In this document: positions 8,122 through 17,007 of the stretch, piece by piece
How the letters are laid out: each line of letters starts with the position of its first letter
Numbering within the stretch: the stretch's first letter is position 1
Virus record (IMG/VR): IMGVR_UViG_3300042868_010004
Coordinates: 124,001 to 188,000 of that record
DNA from: a virus
DNA length: 64,000 nucleotides
Reading direction: 5' to 3' (one strand)
Translations under genes and position numbers: made by a program
The notes under the pieces: model-generated
The model's database searches: none
The model's input: only the letters and a program-made list of their open reading frames with translations
Told to the model about the DNA's origin: nothing

Positions 8122-8493
8122 ATGGAGAAGTCAAAATATAATTCAAAAAACGAGTCTGGCGAGGATTTATATACCCTAAGCACACATCTTTTTGTTGCAG
8201 AGGGGGCGGTGAACGTAAGTAAGAATGTAAACAAGATTGAATGGCGGGCAGGCGAGGACGAGGAATACATGAAGTTTTGCCGCGAGCAATACGGAAGAGA
8301 GGAAAAGCCGGAACCTTTTCAAATTCAACCGCTTCGCTTTGAAGGGACTCCCGCTAATTTGCTCAATAGTCTTTTTGTGAATGCGGCATTTATTCTGGCG
8401 ACGGCGGAGGCAAATAAAAACGGCGAAGACGTGACGGAAATTTTCGAGAAACTAAAAACAGATTTTTTACACAAACTAACTAATAATCAATAA
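8122..8493 (+). CDS. Unknown phage protein, 123 aa
   Basis: 123 aa, acidic, C-terminal half helical. The ATG at 8122 is preferred over the upstream TTG at 8101 because AAGGA lies eight bases before it. It ends 13 bases before the recombinase gene, so may be co-expressed with it. No family recognised. Confidence 0.55.
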   Translation: MEKSKYNSKNESGEDLYTLSTHLFVAEGAVNVSKNVNKIEWRAGEDEEYMKFCREQYGREEKPEPFQIQPLRFEGTPANLLNSLFVNAAFILATAEANKNGEDVTEIFEKLKTDFLHKLTNNQ

Positions 8494-8506
8494 TTTATAA
8501 AATATC

Positions 8507-9634
8507 ATGGCACGACCAAAAAAAGATACGGGGAATGATGGGGAAGAGAATGTTTCGGGCTCCGAGTCCAAAAACGTTCTGAACGTCCTATTTAAGGCAA
8601 ATAAGACGGACCACTATAACTTTGAAGACGAAATTCATTATACGGTTCCCTCCTCCAGTATGATTCTAAATGCTCGTTTGAAAGGCGGTATTCCTCCGGG
8701 CGTTATCCGGCTGACGGGCGCGACTTCCGGAGGAAAATCGAGTGTTGCTCTCGACTTTATGAAAAACTTTCTCAAAGAGTCTTCTGACAAGGAGTTGCGC
8801 CGAGGGGTTTATTTTCGTTGCGAGGGTCGCTTATCCCCTGAAATCAAAGCTCGCTCTGGTGTAAAGTTTGTTAATTCTATTGATGAATGGGAGAACGGAA
8901 CATGTCTCATTGTCGATAGTAACGTATTTGAATTTGTTTTTGATATCGTTCGCCAGCTTATTGTCAAAAACGAGGAAAAATACAAGTTCATATTCTGTAT
9001 TGATAGCGTAGATATGATGGCAAAGCGGGCCGATCTTGAAAAGACTTTGGACGAGGCGGCGACTGTTGCCGGTGGCGCTCTTATTACCAGTGTATTCCTT
9101 AAGAAAGTGTCCACGGCACTAACTAAGCGTGGGCATATCGCTATTTTTATCTCTCAGGTGCGGGAAACGGTTAATATCAACCCTTACGCCAAGACCCCTC
9201 CAAAACAGGGTGGTGCATCAGGTGGGCACGCTCTTGAACATGCGGCCCAGACAGTGCTGGAATTTTTACCTCGTTATAATGATGATATTATCCGAGAGAA
9301 TGACGAAAAGAATGGGCGACCTATCGGGCATTATGCCAAGTGCAAGATCGTTAAGGATAACTCTGAGGGATATTTGACAGAAGTTCGTTATCCCATTATC
9401 TATGGCCGGACCAATGGTTCTTCTGTATGGCGCGAACGAGAGGTCTTGGATCTTCTTCAGATGTTTAACCTGATTACCCGAGCTGGAGCTTGGTATTATC
9501 TTGATGATGCTGTTAAGAAGGAGCTATCTGAAAAGAACCTCCCCTTTGATGAAAAGTATCAGGGTATTGGCGGTGTAAACGCTTGGCTAGAGCAGAACCC
9601 AGAGGTCGTCAACCATTTCGCCTCCAAATTTTAA
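8507..9634 (+). CDS. recA: RecA/UvsX-family recombinase
   Basis: 375 aa. A RecA-type ATPase core: Walker A GATSGGKSS (71-79), Walker B FIFCIDSVD (161-169), and an ISQVRET segment followed by the GGASGGHALEHAA region that corresponds to the DNA-binding loop and the end of the core. It would form filaments on single-stranded DNA and drive strand exchange for recombination-dependent replication and repair. The stop overlaps the ATG of an endonuclease gene (TAATG), and two nuclease genes follow. Assignment to RecA superfamily is secure; orthology to RecA versus UvsX is not. Confidence 0.9.
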   Translation: MARPKKDTGNDGEENVSGSESKNVLNVLFKANKTDHYNFEDEIHYTVPSSSMILNARLKGGIPPGVIRLTGATSGGKSSVALDFMKNFLKESSDKELRRGVYFRCEGRLSPEIKARSGVKFVNSIDEWENGTCLIVDSNVFEFVFDIVRQLIVKNEEKYKFIFCIDSVDMMAKRADLEKTLDEAATVAGGALITSVFLKKVSTALTKRGHIAIFISQVRETVNINPYAKTPPKQGGASGGHALEHAAQTVLEFLPRYNDDIIRENDEKNGRPIGHYAKCKIVKDNSEGYLTEVRYPIIYGRTNGSSVWREREVLDLLQMFNLITRAGAWYYLDDAVKKELSEKNLPFDEKYQGIGGVNAWLEQNPEVVNHFASKF

Positions 9635-10050
9635 TGAAGTGGTTTATTAAATCTGGCAAGTCCGTTAATCTGAATCCCTCAAGGTATAAAATTGATTGGA
9701 AAAGGAAGGTTAGCGGACCCCAGCTTGCCGTTAAAAATTTTCTTTTCAAATACTGGAAACATGATTTGGTTTTAGAGGAGATGGTCATCCCTAAGACGGG
9801 TGGCAAGCGATTTGATTTGGTTAATCTTACGACCAAGACTATTATTGAGGTTAGTCCAATATCGGTTCACCTCAAATACAATGAGTTCATGCACGGATCG
9901 GAAGATGGATATCTAAAAAAGTTAAAGTCAGATTATGACAAAATGCTCGTGGCCGAATTAAACAAATTTAAGTTTATCGAATTACACGACAACGAGATAA
10001 ATAATCTTTCAAAAGAAATGCTTAAGGAGAAGTTCGGACTTGACCTCTAA
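9634..10050 (+). CDS. PD-(D/E)XK-type endonuclease, probable homing enzyme
   Basis: 138 aa, starting at the ATG that overlaps the recombinase stop. GGKRFDLVNL...TIIEVSP (residues 50-68) has the D...ExV arrangement of a divergent PD-(D/E)XK core, in the style of small very-short-patch-repair-like phage nucleases. The N-terminal SGPQLAVKNFLFKYW resembles the helix before the core in such enzymes. A role as free-standing homing endonuclease is inferred from its position beside a replication gene and next to a second endonuclease. Confidence 0.65.
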   Translation: MKWFIKSGKSVNLNPSRYKIDWKRKVSGPQLAVKNFLFKYWKHDLVLEEMVIPKTGGKRFDLVNLTTKTIIEVSPISVHLKYNEFMHGSEDGYLKKLKSDYDKMLVAELNKFKFIELHDNEINNLSKEMLKEKFGLDL

Positions 10051-11113
10051 GAAGCCTATAAAAATGGGGATAGACGATCACGTCAGAGCGATAGCTTTGA
10101 TCAAAGCAGGCTGGTTATGTCAGGGTATCGCCGCCGAGTTTGATTGTTCTTGGCCTGTCATTTCTAGAATCGCGGCCAAATATGATTTGAAATTTTCACA
10201 ATATAAAAAAGAATTTTCTTACAGACAAGAACAAGAAATTGTAAGAGATTATTTGGACGGGGAATCACTTGAATCACTTTTCTCTAAGAATAAAACGGGG
10301 ACAGAAAACATTAAAAGGGTTCTGGAAAAATACGAAATTCCGCTAAGAGATAATAAGATAAGCGAAGAAAAAAAGAACGAAGTCCAATATCTATATGAGG
10401 AAACGGATTTAGATATAACAAACATAGAAAAACAGACGAAAGTTGGATATACCTCTATTTTAAAATTAGCAAAAAAAAGAGGATGGGCAAGAAAAATCTG
10501 GAAAAGAAAATTCTTCAAAGATGTTTGGGCCTTTGATCTTACTAAAGAAGAGGTTGAAAAGAAGTTAAACGAAGTAAGAAAAAAGCAATCGGAAAATTCT
10601 TCTGGTGAGAACAACCCGATGTATGGAAAACCCACTCCGAACGGGGCGGGCAACGGATGGAAGGGCCGATACAAGGGACGATATTTTAGGAGCCTCCAAG
10701 AAGCATCGTTCATGATAGAAAAAGATGATGCTGGGATTGCTTTTGAAAACGGGGAAACTATGACGATCCCTTACGAATTTATGGGCCGGAAGAGAACCTA
10801 CCGACCAGACTTTATTATCGGTGATACTGTTTATGAATTGAAGCCGAAAAAATTAATGAAGTCTGCTGTTATTTTGGCGAAAAAAGAAGCGGCAGAAAAA
10901 TATTTGGCAGACAAGGGAATGAAATATGTATTGATGGAGCAAAAATACGATTTCAACAAGATAAAGGTTGCGGTGGCTCTCAAACATATTATCCTTGCCG
11001 CAGATTACATGGATCGTCTTCTTTACAGAATCTTTACGGAGGGTGGTATGCTTGTAGATACAACTTATGAAACTTTTAAAAAAGCAAGGGAAAGCAGAAG
11101 GAATGAAAAATGA
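10040..11113 (+). CDS. NUMOD3-containing endonuclease with PD-(D/E)XK domain
   Basis: 357 aa from a TTG at 10040 that has AAGGAGA ten bases upstream; the first ATG (10064) has no such site. Residues 1-150 hold repeated helix-turn-helix-like segments. ENNPMYGK near 192 is the NUMOD3 motif of homing endonucleases. RTYRPDFII...YELKPK (about 255-275) is a PD-(D/E)XK active site as in TnsA- or Vsr-like nucleases. Codon use is AT-rich with AGA arginines, unlike the recombinase gene. It overlaps both neighbours. Best read as a mobile homing endonuclease. Confidence 0.75.
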   Translation: MTSKKPIKMGIDDHVRAIALIKAGWLCQGIAAEFDCSWPVISRIAAKYDLKFSQYKKEFSYRQEQEIVRDYLDGESLESLFSKNKTGTENIKRVLEKYEIPLRDNKISEEKKNEVQYLYEETDLDITNIEKQTKVGYTSILKLAKKRGWARKIWKRKFFKDVWAFDLTKEEVEKKLNEVRKKQSENSSGENNPMYGKPTPNGAGNGWKGRYKGRYFRSLQEASFMIEKDDAGIAFENGETMTIPYEFMGRKRTYRPDFIIGDTVYELKPKKLMKSAVILAKKEAAEKYLADKGMKYVLMEQKYDFNKIKVAVALKHIILAADYMDRLLYRIFTEGGMLVDTTYETFKKARESRRNEK

Positions 11114-12129
11114 TTAATTTCGGCCCCGACTTCAAACACAAGCAGCCTCTTTCCGCGTCGAAAATCAAAACGCTAACCCATTGTAGCGCTCGCTATTACG
11201 CAAGTTACATTCTGAAGCTTCCCGACAAGGGCAATTCGGGCAGTCAGAAGGGCGATGTCACGCATCGAATCCTAGAATTACTCTGCCAGAAACGCCGGAA
11301 GCCCCTTGTTGACCGTATCCGCGCATTTCAGTCTTGTCGCCCCGTCCGACAGATTTGGTATCTTGTAAAGAAGTATTCCGCCGAGCATAAAATTTTTGAT
11401 GAAGCGGAATATGATATGATTAACAAGTTTATTCTGACCGCCCTGAATACAGAATTTTTCGGCCCCGATGGTGACGTTGAAATCATAATTGAAAAGCCGT
11501 TTGATTTTGAAGTAATCCGAGAAGGCGTTTCCTACCGAGCTAGGGGTTTTATTGACAAGCTAATCTTCACCTCCCTCCCCAATCGTAAAAAAAGTGTAAA
11601 AATAGTAGATTATAAGTCTTCAAAAAAGAAATTTTCGAAACAGGAGGTCGATGACAACATCCAATCCCAGCTCTATGAGCGTGCGGTTCGATATATGTAT
11701 CCCGATTGCGAAGTCACAACTATTGATTTCCTGTTCTTGGCCTTCCCGCAAAATCCAAAAATGGAGTTCCCTGTATTGGGCGAGGATGTAATGAATGGAC
11801 TGGAAACTTATCTTACGCATGTTCAGCAAATCGTGGATAATTTTTCAGAGAAGAATGTTGGGGATAATCTTGGGATTCAGAAATACGAAACGAAAGGCTT
11901 GTGCGGCCCGGCTAAGAGCGGCTGGATCTGTCCAAGCCAACGTCCGTTTGATTACTGGGTAATAACAACTTCTGAAAATCCCTCTGAGATTGTCCTGTCC
12001 GCCTTCACCGAAGATGAACTAACCCCCAAACTCAAATCGGGCCAAAAGATTGAAAAACGCTCGTATGGCGGCTGTATTTGGTTCTACCGAGAGGATGGAA
12101 CGCCCCGAACTCTGAAACAGGATTACTAA
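11110..12129 (+). CDS. RecB/Cas4-like PD-(D/E)XK exonuclease
   Basis: 339 aa. N-terminal LSASKIKTLTHC (near 17-28), GDVTHRILE, RARGFIDKLI and KIVDYKSSK (active-site D..ExK-equivalent, DYK) then QLYERAVRYMYP give the full motif order of the RecB/AddB/Cas4 nuclease superfamily. The late cysteines (C266, C275 region) might be part of an iron-sulphur or zinc site but the spacing is not conclusive. Next to a recombinase it probably resects DNA ends for recombination. Confidence 0.8.
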   Translation: MINFGPDFKHKQPLSASKIKTLTHCSARYYASYILKLPDKGNSGSQKGDVTHRILELLCQKRRKPLVDRIRAFQSCRPVRQIWYLVKKYSAEHKIFDEAEYDMINKFILTALNTEFFGPDGDVEIIIEKPFDFEVIREGVSYRARGFIDKLIFTSLPNRKKSVKIVDYKSSKKKFSKQEVDDNIQSQLYERAVRYMYPDCEVTTIDFLFLAFPQNPKMEFPVLGEDVMNGLETYLTHVQQIVDNFSEKNVGDNLGIQKYETKGLCGPAKSGWICPSQRPFDYWVITTSENPSEIVLSAFTEDELTPKLKSGQKIEKRSYGGCIWFYREDGTPRTLKQDY

Positions 12130-12146
12130 TCAATCAAACCCGCCAC

Positions 12147-12467
12147 ATGAAAACTATATTTTATCAAGAAGCTGAGTTAATTCTGAATACCCGTCTAGAC
12201 CGCCGAATGAAATGCTTTCATGAGGATACCCAAGATGCCTTCCAGACATTTGGCGGCGGTCCAATTTATACCTACGGGGAATGGACTCAAGAATGTTCAG
12301 GCTGCACGGAATCTTATATGGGCCAGTATTATACCGGCCAGCCCGGCAAAGGCATAGGTTGTTCTGAGTGCGGGTATACTGGAAAGCGCCGACAGGGTTG
12401 GTGGGCTCCGGTTTGTGTTAAGGCAAAAGAACGCCCCAATCTTCCCCTGATTGTCCCATCGGTGTAA
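12147..12467 (+). CDS. Zinc-ribbon protein, 106 aa
   Basis: 106 aa from the ATG at 12147. Residues about 50-75 carry CSGC and CSECGYTGKRRQGWW, a four-cysteine zinc knuckle of the kind seen in DnaJ-like or phage zinc-ribbon proteins. Partner and role unknown. Confidence 0.6.
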   Translation: MKTIFYQEAELILNTRLDRRMKCFHEDTQDAFQTFGGGPIYTYGEWTQECSGCTESYMGQYYTGQPGKGIGCSECGYTGKRRQGWWAPVCVKAKERPNLPLIVPSV

Positions 12468-12489
12468 TCCCCTGTAAATACACTTTGTC

Positions 12490-12630
12490 ATGAAAAAACA
12501 TAAAAATAAGAACCGAGAAAACAAACAGAAAGACAAAGCGAAAGCCATGAAGGCCCGCAAGGCCAAATTCTTCCCTATCCCCTTCGTTGATCTGACCAAA
12601 CTCCGTTCCCCAATTAGCAGATTTGAGTAA
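12490..12630 (+). CDS. Small basic peptide, 46 aa
   Basis: 46 aa. The first 27 residues are almost entirely Lys, Arg, Asn and Glu, followed by a hydrophobic FFPIPFVDLTKLRSPISRF tail. It fills the otherwise empty gap after the zinc-ribbon gene. Possibly nucleic-acid binding; a real gene is likely but not certain. Confidence 0.45.
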   Translation: MKKHKNKNRENKQKDKAKAMKARKAKFFPIPFVDLTKLRSPISRFE

Positions 12631-12655
12631 GTTTAATTCCGTCCTTCATTCTGCC

Positions 12656-12684
12656 TTGACAAGTCCACCAAAAGACAAATCATC
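12656..12684 (+). promoter_or_regulatory. Candidate promoter before phosphoesterase gene
   Basis: The 90-base gap holds a perfect TTGACA (12656-12661) in the same GCCTTGACAA context as at 1694, followed within 12 bases by ACCAAAA as there. The -10 position (ATCATC) is poor. The shared -35 block is the main evidence. Confidence 0.3.
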
Positions 12685-12720
12685 CAAACAATCAATAAGC
12701 CATCCGGCCTTTCATCCTTT

Positions 12721-14415
12721 ATGAGTCAAAAACAAACCCAGACAAATCAGTCGGCAGAGCATTATATTAGAGAGTTTGCGAAAAATAATTCAGCCTCAGA
12801 GACTCGAAAGGAGATTGGAAAATTCTTCGGTTTGAAGAAGACGGCTAGAAATAATAAGTTCCGCAAGATGTTCGGGCGGATTGATTGGGGCTCAGAAGGT
12901 TGCGTTTCGTGCTCGGGAGAGGTTCAGATTGGTGGGGGCGAGGATAAGATTTATACAATGGAAGATAAAACAAATAGCATGTCCGAACTTACACTTCAAG
13001 AGAGTAAAGAATTGTTAAAATTTGAACTAGTTGAATCACATAAAACCTTTGAAGATTATTGTAAGGAGCGGTGGGGGATTAGCCGGGGAGAGGCTTACCG
13101 CCAAATTGGAGCGGCCTCCGTGGTTGAAGACTTAGCGAAGGGGCAAAATATCATCCTTCCGACCGCTATTTCACAAACCCGCGCTTTGCAAAAATTGAAA
13201 ACTCCCGAAGAGCGCCGGAAAGCATGGGAGAAGGCGGGTAAAATTTCTAATGGGGCTGTTACGGCTGAAGTTGTCGAAAAGGTGGTGGAGGGGGTTCTGA
13301 AAAACGAAGGAAAACCCGCAAGTGGCTCTGGGGTAAAGGGTTCGGCGGCTCCGAAAGTTGATATTAAAGGAGATAAGGCGACGGTGGAAACGAAAGGAAC
13401 GGAAGGTATTGAGACACTTCAAGATTTAGTCGCTTACTGCAATATTGATTTGGATGTATGGGAATGCACTTCTTTCCGCCATTCAACTTGGGATGGGAAA
13501 ATTGGCGTTAGGGCCGAATTTGTTCGCATTAAGGGTAAGCAGGAGTTCGCGGACATTTTGAAGACTTTTATTGAGAAAGCCGCCGCTCACTCTCCACAAG
13601 AATTCATTTACAAGAAACCAAATGCTGAGGCCGACTCTTTTTATATTTTGTCAATTGTTGACCCACATTTTGGAAAACTTGCAGAATCACAAAGCACTGG
13701 GTATGAGGACTATAAGATTGAAATTGCAAAGGATTATTATCGGAAAACCGTTGATGATTTGCTGAATGGTGCTGACTTAAATCGAGTGAAGAAGATTGGT
13801 CTTATTGTAGCCAGTGACGCAATCCATATTGAAAACGAAAGAATGGAAACCTCTAGTGGAACACGAATTGATGGTGATTCTCGTTGGCACAAAATTTTTG
13901 ATGATACCTGTTCTTTAATGGTTGAGACCGTGGAGCGTCTTGCGGCCCAGTTCGAGGTTGAGGTTATCGTCATTCCGGGCAATCATAGTCGCCTAACGGA
14001 ATACGCAATGGGGGCATATATTAAGAGTTATTTCCGAAAGCATGAAAACGTAAGCGTCGATAACCGCCCACTTCCCCGAAAATACTTCTCATATGGAAAG
14101 ACTTTAGTGGGAATATGTCACGGTGACGGCGTGCGGAAGTTAGAAGATCTAGGGGCCGTTCTTTTCCGAGAGAATTTAGAAACCCTTTCTAATCATAAGC
14201 ATTTTTATTATCTAAGTGGCCATCGCCATCGCTTCGGTTCCGTAATTGATGATCGCGGGGTTCGCATCTTTGTATCTGGCGCTATTTGCCCCCCTGATAA
14301 ATGGCACAGCGAGGGAAATATGACCGGGGCCGTTCAGTCAGCGGAGGGCTATATGTTTAGCGCGGAAAATGGACTTTCCCAAATCGTATTTAGTAAACCG
14401 CTTAACAAAAAATAA
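12721..14415 (+). CDS. Calcineurin-like metallophosphoesterase with N-terminal DNA-binding-like region
   Basis: 564 aa. Residues 312 to the end form a metallophosphoesterase: DPHFGK (314-319), SDAIHIENE, IPGNHSR, CHGDG and SGHRHR give all metal ligands. Residues 118-190 (GISRGEAYRQIGAA...LPTAISQTRALQKL...) match a segment seen in KfrA/ParB-like and phage DNA-binding proteins, and residues 25-70 look helix-turn-helix-like. A Lys/Gly/Ser-rich linker (195-225) separates the two parts. It may be a DNA-targeted phosphodiesterase or nuclease related to SbcD/Mre11 in broad terms; substrate unknown. Confidence 0.75.
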   Translation: MSQKQTQTNQSAEHYIREFAKNNSASETRKEIGKFFGLKKTARNNKFRKMFGRIDWGSEGCVSCSGEVQIGGGEDKIYTMEDKTNSMSELTLQESKELLKFELVESHKTFEDYCKERWGISRGEAYRQIGAASVVEDLAKGQNIILPTAISQTRALQKLKTPEERRKAWEKAGKISNGAVTAEVVEKVVEGVLKNEGKPASGSGVKGSAAPKVDIKGDKATVETKGTEGIETLQDLVAYCNIDLDVWECTSFRHSTWDGKIGVRAEFVRIKGKQEFADILKTFIEKAAAHSPQEFIYKKPNAEADSFYILSIVDPHFGKLAESQSTGYEDYKIEIAKDYYRKTVDDLLNGADLNRVKKIGLIVASDAIHIENERMETSSGTRIDGDSRWHKIFDDTCSLMVETVERLAAQFEVEVIVIPGNHSRLTEYAMGAYIKSYFRKHENVSVDNRPLPRKYFSYGKTLVGICHGDGVRKLEDLGAVLFRENLETLSNHKHFYYLSGHRHRFGSVIDDRGVRIFVSGAICPPDKWHSEGNMTGAVQSAEGYMFSAENGLSQIVFSKPLNKK

Positions 14416-14422
14416 TAATCTT

Positions 14423-15139
14423 ATGTCTAAACTAGTAATTATCACATCAAAAATCGAAGATTCCGCGCGGAATTATTTTGCAGATTGCCCCGTTGAAGTC
14501 GGGAGCACGCATGTAGTTCTTCCTATCGGGTTTTTATCAAAATTTATTGAAAGTCAGGAATTGGATAAAGAGATCGAAATTCGTTACATCAATCCAAACC
14601 CAGCGGATAAAGTCAATGCCTGTCTGACGGAAATTAAAAACGCTCTCGGGGGCTCGTCCGAAGAAATCGAAAAAATCACAGCCGCAATTAACAAATTTGC
14701 CAGCGAGGTTTTGGAGAGTAACAAAATTCTAGAGGGTTTTTCAGGCATTCGGGCCAAGTTCTTTGTCACCGAGAAGGAATTGGAAGAAGCCATCCGGCGA
14801 GTCGGTTCATCTGCCGAAGAGGCCGGGGTTAGCTTTGACGAACTAATTTCCCTCGTGGAGGAGGCACAGAAGATTAGCGCTCGCGGCGGCGCAATCATCG
14901 GGAACGCCTTGAAAACAATCTTCACCCGACTTCAGAGAGAAGATGTTCAGAAGGAATTATGTTGGCTCGGTATTAAGGTCGCCAAGGGGAATCGGACCGG
15001 GGCGGTTGAGATTTTAAAAGATCTGGCGATTAAGTTTGATTCTCTGGAAGAAAAAGACCAGCAGAATATTCTTGAATTGCTTGGCGGGGTATTTCAGATG
15101 AGTATCTTAAAGGCTATTCTGGTCGGTATTAAATCTTAA
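14423..15139 (+). CDS. Stand-alone fragment resembling a tail tape-measure protein
   Basis: 238 aa from the ATG at 14423. Residues 125-236 follow the pattern of the conserved region of phage tape-measure proteins: EEAGVSFDELISL, ARGGAIIGNALKTIFTRLQ (153-171), a LGIKV strand, LKDLAIKF and LLGGVFQMSILKAIL. Tape-measure proteins are usually far longer and encoded among tail genes; here the piece lies in the replication region. The first 60 residues are unrelated. It may be a duplicated fragment with a new function, or a helper that copies part of the tape measure. Confidence 0.6.
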   Translation: MSKLVIITSKIEDSARNYFADCPVEVGSTHVVLPIGFLSKFIESQELDKEIEIRYINPNPADKVNACLTEIKNALGGSSEEIEKITAAINKFASEVLESNKILEGFSGIRAKFFVTEKELEEAIRRVGSSAEEAGVSFDELISLVEEAQKISARGGAIIGNALKTIFTRLQREDVQKELCWLGIKVAKGNRTGAVEILKDLAIKFDSLEEKDQQNILELLGGVFQMSILKAILVGIKS

Positions 15140-15147
15140 ATTAATTT

Positions 15148-15345
15148 ATGTCAAACACAAATCAAAACAAAGACAAACTCAGTCAAGCCAATCAAGGTAT
15201 CGACAAAGCCCAAGACGAAGCCAAGGCAATTCAGTCCCAAGGCATTAAGTCATACCTATTTGAACGGAAAGTCAGTATGAAACTCGTCTGGTTCCTATCG
15301 AGCCTCGCAGGTGCATTCCTTGCGGGCGTTATTCTGGCTTGGTGA
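15148..15345 (+). CDS. Small single-pass membrane protein, 65 aa
   Basis: 65 aa. A polar, Gln/Lys-rich 40-residue head is followed by one C-terminal hydrophobic segment (LVWFLSSLAGAFLAGVILAW, residues 46-65), giving a tail-anchored topology. It is the last gene before a terminator. Could act at the host membrane; role unknown. Confidence 0.6.
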   Translation: MSNTNQNKDKLSQANQGIDKAQDEAKAIQSQGIKSYLFERKVSMKLVWFLSSLAGAFLAGVILAW

Positions 15346-15359
15346 TTCGGAGATTAGCA

Positions 15360-15400
15360 CGAAACCGCTCGCTGGCTAATAACCTTCGGGCGGTTTTTCG
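15360..15400 (+). terminator. Probable Rho-independent terminator
   Basis: CGAAACCGC (15360-15368) pairs with GCGGTTTTTCG (15390-15400) around a 21-base loop, with a T5 run inside the right arm. It closes the unit ending with the small membrane protein; a TTGACA follows at once (15401-15406) and could begin the helicase unit. Confidence 0.6.
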
Positions 15401-15445
15401 TTGACAGATACCAAGAAAACAGCATCATGAAACAGTAAATCATAT

Positions 15446-16993
15446 ATGGCATCAAAATCCCTTTTTTCAGTTGAAATTGAACAGTCAATCCTTGCAATTC
15501 TCTTACAATACCCCGAATCCTATGTAGAAATCCCCTTCATCAACTCAAAAGATTTCTCTCGGCAGAACTCCCCGATCTTCGCCGTTATATCAAACATTGT
15601 TGAGAATAAGGGTCGCCCGGATGAAATTGTGGTAGCCGAAAAACTGAAATCCCTCGGGATTACATTGGAGGGGCTTGAGGTGGGTGATTTCTGCTCTGCA
15701 TTGAAAATCCGCCCTGTCGATAAACGGAATATTTTGGATTTGGCTAAAGCCTTAAAGAAGAAAACTCTCATCCGAACCATCCACGAGAACGCAATCAAAG
15801 TTCAGAAGGAGGTTTTGGAAAATGAGGATAAATCGGCGAAGGAATTGGTTGGAATCGCGGATAAGTATTTGGGAGAATCTTTAATTAGCATTACCCAGAA
15901 TGAGCGTGAGGCGAAGAACCTTCTGGAAGAACTTCCTTCCGTGATTGAAGAAATGGGCAATCCGGAAAATATCAGTGATTTTATCAACATGCCGTATAAA
16001 ACATGGAATGATATTATCGGGCCACTTCGTCCGGGACAGATTTACATGTGGGCGGCTCGACAAGGATCAAAAAAATCTACTTTACTCCTTGATATTACGC
16101 GAGATATAGCAGCGGCCAATCCAGACAAGGAAGATATGGCTGTATTATTTTTAGATTCCGAGATGACAATTAATGACGCCATCGTTCGTTATGTTGCGGG
16201 AAATATTGGTTGTCCACCATTCTTGATGGATTCTAAGAAATGGAAATTTTCGAAAGAGTGGGCTCCCAAAATTAATGAGGAGGTTCGGCGCATTCAAAAC
16301 TTAAAACATAAGAATATTTGGTTTGAACCCATCGGGAATATGGGAATGTCAGAGGTTGAGAAATTTGTCAAACGATGGAAATTGACTAAGTGCGGTCGTT
16401 CACGTTCTTCTGTTATCGTATATGATTATTTCAAGTTGAATAACAACGACAAGAAAGAGCTTAATTCAAAAGAGGGAGAGCACAGTCAGTCCTACCAGAA
16501 GATCGAAATAATTAAAGATCTTTGTGACTGGACAACCTCCCCGCTTCTTTCTGCTCTACAACAAAATCGTTCTGGTGATATTCTTAGTAAAGATGGTCCG
16601 GACGATTCCTCGGCATCGAATTCCCTCAGTGATAGGATCGGATGGTTGGTTGCAGTTCTGGCTATTCTTCGTGGGCGCACTCCTGATGAAATGCTGAATG
16701 ATTCAACTCCGGAGATGAAAGCCCCGTCAAATAAAATGATTTTTCAGAAGACTCGCTACCTGTGGGAACATGGTCCAGCGTTTTTGAATTACATTAGGGT
16801 TGGCAAGGGTAAAGACGTTAAATATACCCCGAACTTCATGAATTTCGATATTACCAACTTCAAAGTGACCGATTGCGGCACGCAGGACCAATGGCTTATT
16901 AAGACGGGTCAGCAGGCCGTAAAAATCAATAAAGCAGTTAGCGAATCGAAACTTATTAAGGAGGCGGATAAGGGTGAAGAACCTGCATTTTGA
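15446..16993 (+). CDS. dnaB: DnaB-type replicative helicase
   Basis: 515 aa, usual size. Residues 5-115 match the DnaB N-terminal helical domain (VEIEQSILAILL...); residues 180-480 the RecA-like helicase core. The Walker A loop reads ARQGSKKST (204-212), where the glycine before the catalytic Lys is replaced by Lys; Walker B is LFLDSE (235-240) and a VYDYF acidic motif follows. It would unwind the fork with the primase at 18279. No intein is visible. The substituted P-loop is odd but the ORF is intact. Confidence 0.87.
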   Translation: MASKSLFSVEIEQSILAILLQYPESYVEIPFINSKDFSRQNSPIFAVISNIVENKGRPDEIVVAEKLKSLGITLEGLEVGDFCSALKIRPVDKRNILDLAKALKKKTLIRTIHENAIKVQKEVLENEDKSAKELVGIADKYLGESLISITQNEREAKNLLEELPSVIEEMGNPENISDFINMPYKTWNDIIGPLRPGQIYMWAARQGSKKSTLLLDITRDIAAANPDKEDMAVLFLDSEMTINDAIVRYVAGNIGCPPFLMDSKKWKFSKEWAPKINEEVRRIQNLKHKNIWFEPIGNMGMSEVEKFVKRWKLTKCGRSRSSVIVYDYFKLNNNDKKELNSKEGEHSQSYQKIEIIKDLCDWTTSPLLSALQQNRSGDILSKDGPDDSSASNSLSDRIGWLVAVLAILRGRTPDEMLNDSTPEMKAPSNKMIFQKTRYLWEHGPAFLNYIRVGKGKDVKYTPNFMNFDITNFKVTDCGTQDQWLIKTGQQAVKINKAVSESKLIKEADKGEEPAF

Positions 16994-17007
16994 TGAATGT
17001 CATTGAT

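Noticed and set aside
15446-16993. Intein in the helicase, recombinase or polymerase.
   Set aside because: Lengths are normal and no extra block or splice-junction residues interrupt the conserved motifs.
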